A stretch of DNA of 6,392 nt from an uncultured Bacilli bacterium (GTDB lineage Bacteria; Bacillota_I; Bacilli_A; RF39; UBA660), in NCBI GenBank assembly GCA_948687865.1, contig CAPQQE010000001.1, forward strand, positions 15,504-21,895, read 5' to 3'. Each line of letters opens with the position of its first letter. Position 1 is the stretch's first letter. The notes under the pieces were generated by a model that saw nothing but the letters and a program-made list of their open reading frames with translations, searched no databases and had not been told where the DNA came from. Of this stretch, positions 1 to 6,000 are shown in pieces. The position numbers were made by a program, and so were the translations under genes.

Positions 1-953
1 TCAGGAAATTCAGGTTTCATTAAATCTATTTCTTTTTCTTTGAACATATCAGATTTAAATATTCCTTGGTCATAAAACGTTTCTTTATTTAATAATTCTC
101 TAGTTCTTGTACCATCTTCATATATCTTTGTTTCATAGTTTCCATTTACATAGCTTCCAATTAATTTTGGAATTTTATGTCTATTAGCAAAACTAAAGAA
201 ATTGTCTGTCATACATTCTCCCCAATCTGAACCACCTACTAATTTATAGTAATAATAGCTAAAATCAAGATCTTCGAATGTATCTTCTTCATCACTTCCT
301 GTATATATCTTTGAGTTTCCTAATAACAAGTTCCATAATAAAACTGGATTTTTAATTATTATATTTAGTTCTTCTAATGGAAAATAACCATAAGTTTGTA
401 TGCCATACATATATTTTCCTCTAGCATATTTAGGTATAAATTCTTCATCTGGCATTTTTCCTAATATTATAGGACTATTCCATTTTTCTTTTACTTCAGG
501 CTCTTTTTCTTTCATTTCAATATCTAAAAACCTAACTTTAAAACCATATTTATGTAATTCTTTTAAAAATATGTTAAACAGTTCTTCTATATTTATATTT
601 TTATGATAATCCTTAAGCCAATCACTTCCATTATGTCTGTAAAAATAAATTAAAGTTGTCCATATGAAATTGCATTTAGATTCAAATGTTTCATATATAT
701 TAAACTCTCTACTTAAATCTTCAACTCTTCTTAAATTTACTGTCATTTTATCTCCACCAAAAACGCAATCTTCTTTATTTTTTAATTTTGGTAGATATTG
801 TTTATCTAAAGCATCACTATCTGAAAAATAACTATAGTATTTGTATTTAGATATTAATTCCATAGGAGTTTTTAACTTCCTAATTCCTTTTCCTATACAT
901 AGAGCGTGTGTGCTTGATGAGTTTGTTTCAAAACAATTGTGTCTAATTATCAT
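1..953 (-). CDS. Phage-type protein with N-terminal FETNSSSTH motif, 3' end outside window
   Basis: The frame is open from ATG 953 to the left edge (317 codons, no stop seen), so the C-terminus is missing. I recognise the start: residues 8-16 read FETNSSSTH, followed by ALCIGKG. This N-terminal signature recurs, from memory, in uncharacterised proteins of phages and some bacteria, and no biochemical function is known to me. The rest is rich in aromatic residues, with Trp-containing segments (WTTLIYFY near residue 98, GGSDWGECMTDNFF in the last quarter). There is no signal peptide or clear membrane segment. AGAGGT at 966-961, about eight bases upstream, supports the start. The gene has its own promoter (1024-996), so it can be transcribed apart from the upstream unit. 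Coding status is certain from length and composition; function is unknown. Confidence 0.88.
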   Translation of the reverse strand, partial: MIIRHNCFETNSSSTHALCIGKGIRKLKTPMELISKYKYYSYFSDSDALDKQYLPKLKNKEDCVFGGDKMTVNLRRVEDLSREFNIYETFESKCNFIWTTLIYFYRHNGSDWLKDYHKNINIEELFNIFLKELHKYGFKVRFLDIEMKEKEPEVKEKWNSPIILGKMPDEEFIPKYARGKYMYGIQTYGYFPLEELNIIIKNPVLLWNLLLGNSKIYTGSDEEDTFEDLDFSYYYYKLVGGSDWGECMTDNFFSFANRHKIPKLIGSYVNGNYETKIYEDGTRTRELLNKETFYDQGIFKSDMFKEKEIDLMKPEFP

Positions 954-960
954 ATAAATT

Positions 961-966
961 ACCTCT
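961..966 (-). promoter_or_regulatory. Ribosome binding site of the FETNSSSTH gene
   Basis: AGAGGT on the minus strand lies about eight bases before ATG 953. It fixes the start of a gene whose stop codon is outside the window and which automatic ORF calling could therefore miss. Confidence 0.75.
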
Positions 967-995
967 TCTCAATTATAATTTATTTTAATAATGCA

Positions 996-1024
996 ATTAT
1001 ATAACAAAACTATAAAAATGTAAA
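996..1024 (-). promoter_or_regulatory. SigA/sigma-70-type promoter
   Basis: The minus strand reads TTTACA (1024-1019, five of six consensus bases), exactly 17 bases, then TATAAT (1001-996, six of six). A transcript would start near 989 and carry a short leader of roughly 35 bases before ATG 953. The -35 box begins only a few bases after the stop codon of the 198-residue gene, so the promoter fills most of this 76-base gap. I see no convincing terminator between the two genes, so read-through from upstream may add to expression. It looks recognisable by the host's main sigma factor, which would fit early or constitutive expression (inference). Confidence 0.72.
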
Positions 1025-1029
1025 TACTT

Positions 1030-1626
1030 TTAATCCCAAAGATTAAAGAAATATTTAGAGATTAATTTAAAAGCTTCATTTTTCATACTTTCTTTATATT
1101 TATCTATTTCTATATTTCTACTTTCATTAAGTTTTTCTAATTCATTTTTTCTTTCTATTTCATCATTACTAAGACTGTTTTCATCTTTAAAAATTAAACT
1201 ATAAAGTTCGTCCCAATATTCATTTTTCTCATTACAAAAATCGTCATTTGACTGCTCTAAACAGTATGCAATTCTTTTAAGAACTAATCTCCAATTAAGA
1301 TAATTTTTATCATTGTCATCGTCAAAATATTCTTTAGCTTCTTCTAATGTTTTAATATCAGAAAAATACTTTGATTCAATTACTTCTTCTAATATTTCAT
1401 TATAAGCTTTATTATAAAATTCTTTATTAAACTTTTTTGGTTCATTTATTTCACACATTGGAGAACCTATAACAGTTTTTTCAAATTCTTTTATCATTTC
1501 TACAAAAGTAGTTTGAAACCAGTAATCTATTGAAAATAAATCTTCAGAAGCATATGATTTCATGAATCTTTGTAGACGATATTTTAAATTATATCTTTTT
1601 TCTCTTATATATGCAAATAATCTCAT
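1030..1626 (-). CDS. Conserved-looking phage protein of unknown function, 198 aa
   Basis: A soluble, charged and largely helical protein with no signal peptide or membrane segment. Features I can see are a basic N-terminus (residues 1-24), an aromatic patch SIDYWFQTTFVEMI (32-45), an acidic linker with FDDDNDKNYLNW (101-112), a helix with LKRIAYCLEQSNDD (116-129), and a C-terminus ending in SKYFFNLWD (190-198). The W-rich patch, the central LKRI helix and the terminal FxNLWD resemble a group of unnamed proteins in Firmicutes phages that I recall, but I cannot check this and know no function. The start at ATG 1626 is preceded by AAGGGGG (1643-1637), which lies inside the last codons of the upstream gene; the gap is only seven bases. 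It is the last gene of the yqeY unit, so translation is probably coupled to that of the zinc-ribbon gene. Confidence 0.85.
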   Translation of the reverse strand: MRLFAYIREKRYNLKYRLQRFMKSYASEDLFSIDYWFQTTFVEMIKEFEKTVIGSPMCEINEPKKFNKEFYNKAYNEILEEVIESKYFSDIKTLEEAKEYFDDDNDKNYLNWRLVLKRIAYCLEQSNDDFCNEKNEYWDELYSLIFKDENSLSNDEIERKNELEKLNESRNIEIDKYKESMKNEAFKLISKYFFNLWD

Positions 1627-1633
1627 AATAGTT

Positions 1634-2581
1634 CTACCCCCTTACTGAATATACATTTATTTTTGACCAAACAACACTATTTCCATATTGATCTCTTAAT
1701 TTTTCTACTACTTTATTTTTAGCATCTTCTTGGTTTTTAGCCTTTATAACCTCATTAAATTTAACGACTTTTCTCTCTGTATTATTAGATAATGCATCAC
1801 ATTGACACCTAAATTTATGTTCTCCTAATATTCTATCATTTTTAGGATCTTCCACATATGGATTATAGTGTTTTGTTTTCATAGATCTTTTAAACGATTG
1901 AATTTCTTTTTTAATGTCTGACAATCTTGTTGGATCTTTTATATTAAGAAAAGCTTTCTTCTTTAAAATTAATGTTTGTTCTTCATTTTTATATTCTCTT
2001 CTTATATTTCTAAGTATTATAATCTTTTTAGCTTCTTCTAATATTTTGTCATCCTCGTCTAATTCAAGATTTTCTAAATTATGTAATATATCAATTATAT
2101 AATTATCAATAGTTGATACTTTTTTATTTACTTGAGCTTTTCTTTCTTCTATTTTGTTTTTATCAAAATTAGATATTTCTTCAATAATTTCTAATAATTC
2201 ATCTAATTTATTTATCTCACTATTATTTTCTTCATTTTCTTCTTTATTAATATCTGGTATTTTATTATCTATATTTAATTTATTAAAAGCATTCGTAAGA
2301 TTTGTATTTATTTCATCTTTTAAATTACCATAATCTATTTTAATTGACACACTTTTAAGTCTTTCTGTTGTCTCTTTATCTTTTAGTATTCTTTTTCTAT
2401 TATATTCTCGAGATTTTAATATATCTGATTTGTCTTTATCACTAAGGTTTTTGAATGGTATATATTTAGATCCCATTCTTATTTTTCTTTTAAAACAAGT
2501 ATCACATATATTATCTTCTTTAAAATGCTCTACTTCTGATAAGCATTCTTGGCAAATTAACTTATTATTTTCATCTGCCAT
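1634..2581 (-). CDS. Zinc-ribbon protein of unknown function, 315 aa
   Basis: The N-terminus carries a four-cysteine zinc ribbon: C10-x2-C13, then twelve residues, then C26-x2-C29. A basic stretch follows (about 31-80, with many Lys/Arg). The middle (about 120-235) is highly charged and helical, probably partly coiled coil. It includes DILHNLE (164-170), RREYKNE (194-200) and HYNPYV (238-243), a spacing reminiscent of a small phage-protein module of unknown function. Residues 259 and 261 form a CQC pair. The tail (272-315) looks like a compact alpha/beta domain ending in WSKINVYSVRG. The ribbon suggests nucleic-acid or protein binding, but nothing indicates catalysis. I place the start at ATG 2581 because AAAGGAG sits eight bases upstream; the in-frame GTG at 2590 overlaps that site and cannot be used with it. 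The gap to the peptidase gene is 15 bases. Confidence 0.85.
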   Translation of the reverse strand: MADENNKLICQECLSEVEHFKEDNICDTCFKRKIRMGSKYIPFKNLSDKDKSDILKSREYNRKRILKDKETTERLKSVSIKIDYGNLKDEINTNLTNAFNKLNIDNKIPDINKEENEENNSEINKLDELLEIIEEISNFDKNKIEERKAQVNKKVSTIDNYIIDILHNLENLELDEDDKILEEAKKIIILRNIRREYKNEEQTLILKKKAFLNIKDPTRLSDIKKEIQSFKRSMKTKHYNPYVEDPKNDRILGEHKFRCQCDALSNNTERKVVKFNEVIKAKNQEDAKNKVVEKLRDQYGNSVVWSKINVYSVRG

Positions 2582-2585
2582 ATTG

Positions 2586-2596
2586 ATCACTCCTTT
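2586..2596 (-). promoter_or_regulatory. Ribosome binding site that decides the zinc-ribbon start
   Basis: AAAGGAGTGAT is complementary to the 3' end of 16S rRNA. Its GGAG core ends at 2590, eight bases before ATG 2581. The alternative GTG codon (2590-2588) lies within the site itself, which rules it out as the start. Confidence 0.8.
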
Positions 2597-3343
2597 CTAA
2601 TTTGATATCATTTGTATTGTTTTATTCTTCTTATGATATATGAATCTCATTTTATGTACACAGTCTTTACACTTATTACTACACTCTGATTTTGGTTTTT
2701 CTTTATTTACAATATCATACTCACATCTTTCTATAATTTCAAATGTACTATCTTCTACTAAATCACTAGAATGTTTATACGCAATTATAATATCTACATT
2801 ATCGTCTATTCCAGTGCTATCTTTACATGCTACTTTAATTGAGTTTTTTAATATTTTTACTATATCTTTAACATCCATATAATTTGGATTTTTCTTTTCA
2901 AATTCAATATTTAAATGTCCCATTACTAAATCTTGACCACACCCTATAGCATAATAGTCAAATCCAGATAACACTGATAAATCTCCACATAATAAATTTA
3001 TATTGTATGGATCAGATATTATAAATTCGCTATTACATTTATTAAGTATATCTGTTGAACTAATAAATTGATTTTCTCTATATAAATTAGTAAGTTTAGA
3101 ATTAATTGTAGATACTAATTCTGTTTCATTTAATTCTTTGACATCGTTAAATAACTTAGATGAAATATAAAACATATTTTGTAGATCTCTTAAATAACCA
3201 ACTCCACCTATAATTATATTTTTATTGCCGACTTCTTTAATTTTATTTACACTGTCTTCTATTTTATCTTGCCATCTCGTTACTTGTCTATCTGCTGCCA
3301 TAACTACTCCATTATTAAATTTACATGCAATTACAACTGACAT
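2597..3343 (-). CDS. Proteasome beta/HslV-type Ntn-hydrolase, probable peptidase
   Basis: The first 190 residues follow the proteasome beta/HslV fold. If Met1 is removed, Ser2 becomes residue 1, and the family's catalytic positions fall exactly in register: Ser1, Asp17 (D18 in GVVMAADRQVT) and Lys33 (K34 in SVNKIKE). Further family marks are GGVGY (46-50), AIGCGQDLVMGHL (132-144, matching the AIGSG motif with Cys for Ser129) and KDSTGIDDNVDII (174-186), where D175 matches Asp166. There is no propeptide, so Met removal alone would expose the nucleophile. Serine replaces the usual threonine, as in Bacillus CodW (HslV). A C-terminal extension of about 55 residues contains C221, C225, C228 and H230, a possible zinc site absent from standard members. 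GGTGAT precedes the start, and ATG 3343 shares one base with the yqeY stop. No ATPase partner is visible. It could act in phage protein processing, but the substrate is unknown. Confidence 0.9.
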   Translation of the reverse strand: MSVVIACKFNNGVVMAADRQVTRWQDKIEDSVNKIKEVGNKNIIIGGVGYLRDLQNMFYISSKLFNDVKELNETELVSTINSKLTNLYRENQFISSTDILNKCNSEFIISDPYNINLLCGDLSVLSGFDYYAIGCGQDLVMGHLNIEFEKKNPNYMDVKDIVKILKNSIKVACKDSTGIDDNVDIIIAYKHSSDLVEDSTFEIIERCEYDIVNKEKPKSECSNKCKDCVHKMRFIYHKKNKTIQMISN

Positions 3344-3819
3344 TAATTATCACCTTTCTTTTCATTTAGTTCTTTTTGTCTTTTTTCTAAATATTCTTTA
3401 ACTATAGCAGATATTCTTTTACCGTCTGCTTTATTTCCTATTCTATCTTTAGCTGTTCTCATAACTATTCCAATGTCACCAGGCTCCCAAGCGTCCACAT
3501 CTGAGATTATTACAGCTATTTCAAATCTTAATTCCTCATCTGTTAATTGTTTTGGTAAATACTCTTCTAATACTTCAATTTCTTTTTTAGTAACAAATAT
3601 TAAATCATCTCTTTTAGCTTTTTCAAAATCTTTTAATGCATCTAATCTTGATTTTCTTTCTTTAGTTATTATATCTATTATTTTGTTATCATCTATTTCT
3701 ATTTGATTATCTTTTTCATATTGCAATATAGATGACCTAATTAATTGTATTGTGTTCTTTCTAACAATTTCTTTATTTTTCATGGATTCTTTTAGATCAT
3801 TCATTAATTTATTTTTCAT
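3343..3819 (-). CDS. yqeY: GatB/YqeY-family protein
   Basis: At 158 residues this is close to the usual YqeY length of about 150, and the family's landmarks occur in order. They are the N-terminal helix with KNTIQLIRSSI, the central segment KERKSRLDALKDFEKAKRDDL, the hallmark EEYLPKQLTDEEL (85-97), and the C-terminal three-helix part with GIVMRTAKDRIGNKADGKRI, matching the usual GKVM...KGKADG pattern. The domain is homologous to the C-terminal part of GatB, which contacts tRNA in the Glu/Asp-tRNA amidotransferase; free-standing YqeY has no firmly established reaction. There is no amidotransferase core here, so amidation is not implied. The start is supported by AAAGGAGA about ten bases upstream. 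It heads the four-gene unit and its stop overlaps the peptidase start (TAATG), so the two proteins are probably made together. The usual MPKVKG stretch is changed to AKDRIG, a modest divergence. Confidence 0.92.
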   Translation of the reverse strand: MKNKLMNDLKESMKNKEIVRKNTIQLIRSSILQYEKDNQIEIDDNKIIDIITKERKSRLDALKDFEKAKRDDLIFVTKKEIEVLEEYLPKQLTDEELRFEIAVIISDVDAWEPGDIGIVMRTAKDRIGNKADGKRISAIVKEYLEKRQKELNEKKGDN

Positions 3820-3875
3820 AAGACAAAATCTCCTTTCTCAACTTATCTTTATATTTTATAAAATGCTACAAACAT

Positions 3876-3924
3876 AAAAAATAAAACCACTATAATTAAA
3901 ATAAATTCTAAATATAGTGATTTT
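3876..3924 (-). terminator. Probable intrinsic terminator after the TerD-like gene
   Basis: In minus-strand RNA, 3924-3913 pairs with 3894-3883 in a 12-bp stem with one U-G wobble, an 18-base loop, and a following tract of six U (3881-3876). On the plus strand the wobble becomes an A-C mismatch, so the structure suits minus-strand transcription. Only two G-C pairs and a large loop make it weak. Some read-through into yqeY is likely, especially since no strong promoter is visible between the hairpin and that gene. Confidence 0.55.
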
Positions 3925-3943
3925 TAATTAATATAATTTATTT

Positions 3944-3974
3944 AATTAATTCTAAAAATTAATCAGAATTAATT
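3944..3974. repeat. AT-rich inverted repeat spanning a stop codon
   Basis: AATTAATTCT (3944-3953) and AGAATTAATT (3965-3974) are perfect inverted copies around an 11-base spacer, and the right arm covers the stop codon of the TerD-like gene. The right arm is also part of a 12-base palindrome (3965-3976). There is no U-tract, so it is not a terminator by itself. It may protect the 3' end of the mRNA or simply reflect low complexity. Confidence 0.35.
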
Positions 3975-5984
3975 CTCGTTATCATCTTGATTAATTAAAA
4001 GCTTTATAAACGTATCTGAATTAATATTTTCAAAAGATAAATCAATATCTGCGTCATTTTTATTATCTACTAAATTATCTAACAACAATTCATTTATAGT
4101 TAACATATTTTTGTTTTCTAATATTGTAGCTTTTAAGAAATTATCTAAATATTCTGACCTATGAGATGATCTACCATAACCTATGTTAGTATTTAAGAAT
4201 AAGAAAGCTTTATCATAGAACATTCCTATACATTTTTGACTTTGTTCATCTTTACCTATTTTAGAATTTAAAGTCATACAATTATTCACATTGAATATAA
4301 AATTTTCTTCTATTCTATTTTTACTTCCGTAATGACTAGTATGTCTTTCATCTATAAATTTTTGTTTATATTGGTCTTCTATATTTTCAAATATTAACTT
4401 ATATTCTACATCGAATTTATCTGTAAAATTATTTAACATAACTAAATATGGATCTTCTGTGGTTTTATCAATAAACATTGCTTCTGCTGCTCCACCACGT
4501 TGAATGGATGCATCTGTCATATCTCCAGTGTATATTATTGTATCTTTTTCTTTAAGACTATAATCCCAGCCAATTATACTATTTAATGACATTAACTTCA
4601 GATCTAAATCTGTTTGAACCTCAGCATTTCTATCTTTATCAATATGATTTTTCCAATATATTCCTACTGAAAAATTATCTTTAAAGTCTATCTTACTCAT
4701 CTCTGGTATTCCATTAATAAATTTCTTTTCAGATGTTGGCATTACATATGTTACATTTTTTGGTATATAAACTTTTTTGTTTTTAATAATTTTATTAATG
4801 TAGTCTTTGATATTTTCATACAACATACTTAATAACTTTTTGTATGAGGATTCTTTCTCTACAGAATATGTTAAACCATTTCTTATTCTATAGTTTTTAT
4901 AGATGTTATCATTATCTGTAACTTTAGATTTTAGATAATTATAAGCTTTTATTTTACTAAATATATTCTCATTATTTAATAAAGAATTATCTTCTATAAA
5001 TTTATTAGCTATATTTATATTTTTTATATTACTTAAATTTACTGGATCTATCATAGGTACATGATTTTTCTCAGCTAATTTTCTTAATCTATTGATAAAA
5101 TGATTTATATACTTTTGTCTTTGTTTCATTTCTACTAAATCTTCATCGTCATATTTATCAAATTCTACATTATTTTTAAATGCTAACCAAAGTTGTTTAT
5201 TTCTTAAATAACTTTCAGAAAGCTTTTCTATTTTGTTTTCTAATAATTTAATGTAATTATATACGTTAGTATTATCTGATCTTATACTATTTTTTACAGC
5301 TTTAAAATTTCTAACTGATCTTATTAAAGATGTATCATCTGTAGCAATATAACATAATGTTCTTAATATCTCATCTGAACTACTTGGTATTATACCTAAT
5401 TCAGATGATAATATACATTTTGCTTCTTTATTTTTTATATCATCTAAGCATAATTCTATACCAATATTTTTTATAATACATATAGCATTGTCAATTATCT
5501 CTCTATTTAAAGCTATTCCAGAAGATAATAAATTCATAATTCTTTTTGATATTTCTTCTTTTGATATGATATTTATATAGGTAATATATAATGATTTAGT
5601 ATTTTCAGGTAGTTCTAACTTTTCATTAGGAACATACACAGTATTTTCGTCAAATATTCCTAATTCTTCAAAACCATAAGTAGTAATGTAATGCAAAGTA
5701 GCTTGAAAACGTAATAATTCTTCTGAAGCTTCTTTTACTGTTTTATATGATTTATGAAATGTATTATTTAAGTTAAATTTGTCCTTTCCATAATATTGAT
5801 ATATAAAATCTTTAATATCTTTATTGTTATTTATGTACTTATGTAGATTAACATTAAATAATATTCCTTGTTTTAAAGACTCTTCTACTAAAACATTATC
5901 TATTTCATTATTACTTATCTCTTCGTCTCGCACAATTGATTTAAATAAAACTAATGATGCTTTTTGTAACTCTAAGTTTGACAT
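3969..5984 (-). CDS. TerD-like domain protein related to MXAN_6230/SCO0854 family, RING-less
   Basis: At 671 residues this is the largest gene here. The C-terminal third matches, by my reading, the TerD-like domain of the MXAN_6230/SCO0854 proteins. It has the strand FSVGIYWKN (438-446), TDLDLKLMSL (458-467) for the family's TD(I/L)DLS, YTGDM (485-489) for HSGD(I/L), GGAAEAMFID (497-506) for GAAEFIDID, and YLVMLNNF (513-520) for YVVMxLNSY. Acidic residues D459, D461 and D488 are candidate metal ligands. The preceding segment KVYIPKNVTYVMP also fits the family layout. Residues 1-400 are helical and include ILRTLCYIATDD (206-217) and NKQLWLAFKN (262-271), like the helical part of those proteins, but the RING-type cysteine cluster is absent. 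Ter proteins are linked to tellurite resistance, phage inhibition and metal or membrane stress; the role here is unknown. AGGAGGT six bases upstream of ATG 5984 fixes the start. It lies 16 bases after the KTSC gene and is probably co-transcribed with it. Confidence 0.75.
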   Translation of the reverse strand: MSNLELQKASLVLFKSIVRDEEISNNEIDNVLVEESLKQGILFNVNLHKYINNNKDIKDFIYQYYGKDKFNLNNTFHKSYKTVKEASEELLRFQATLHYITTYGFEELGIFDENTVYVPNEKLELPENTKSLYITYINIISKEEISKRIMNLLSSGIALNREIIDNAICIIKNIGIELCLDDIKNKEAKCILSSELGIIPSSSDEILRTLCYIATDDTSLIRSVRNFKAVKNSIRSDNTNVYNYIKLLENKIEKLSESYLRNKQLWLAFKNNVEFDKYDDEDLVEMKQRQKYINHFINRLRKLAEKNHVPMIDPVNLSNIKNINIANKFIEDNSLLNNENIFSKIKAYNYLKSKVTDNDNIYKNYRIRNGLTYSVEKESSYKKLLSMLYENIKDYINKIIKNKKVYIPKNVTYVMPTSEKKFINGIPEMSKIDFKDNFSVGIYWKNHIDKDRNAEVQTDLDLKLMSLNSIIGWDYSLKEKDTIIYTGDMTDASIQRGGAAEAMFIDKTTEDPYLVMLNNFTDKFDVEYKLIFENIEDQYKQKFIDERHTSHYGSKNRIEENFIFNVNNCMTLNSKIGKDEQSQKCIGMFYDKAFLFLNTNIGYGRSSHRSEYLDNFLKATILENKNMLTINELLLDNLVDNKNDADIDLSFENINSDTFIKLLINQDDNEN

Positions 5985-5989
5985 TACAT

Positions 5990-5996
5990 TACCTCC
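5990..5996 (-). promoter_or_regulatory. Strong ribosome binding site of the TerD-like gene
   Basis: AGGAGGT in the 16-base gap before ATG 5984 is the strongest site in the window. A second ATG five bases upstream of the real start is followed at once by a TAA stop, so only ATG 5984 gives a protein. Confidence 0.75.
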
Positions 5997-6000
5997 TATT

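Noticed and set aside
400..606. Plus-strand 68-codon frame
   Set aside because: It is the reverse of the long minus-strand FETNSSSTH gene, has no ribosome site, and its Ser/Phe/Ile-rich product is typical of antisense to A-rich coding DNA.
1914..2102. Plus-strand 62-codon frame with a hydrophobic product
   Set aside because: Antisense to the charged helical region of the zinc-ribbon gene; the hydrophobicity is a by-product of Lys/Glu codons on the other strand.
2588..2590. GTG as start of the zinc-ribbon gene
   Set aside because: It lies within the ribosome binding site that serves ATG 2581.
2640..2882. Plus-strand 80-codon frame
   Set aside because: Lies fully inside the Ntn hydrolase gene on the other strand, with no ribosome site and no recognisable protein.
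3473..3706. Plus-strand 77-codon frame
   Set aside because: Antisense to yqeY, whose family match is clear; composition is that of a shadow frame.
3853..3864. Perfect 12-base palindrome ATTTTATAAAAT upstream of yqeY as an operator or promoter
   Set aside because: Pure A/T palindromes of this size are expected by chance in such A/T-rich DNA, and no -35 box stands at a suitable distance from the TATAAA strings.
3969..5984. RING finger or von Willebrand A domain in the 671-residue protein
   Set aside because: Cysteines are few and scattered (169, 179, 190, 211, 570, 585) with no paired spacing, and no MIDAS-type DxSxS motif is seen.
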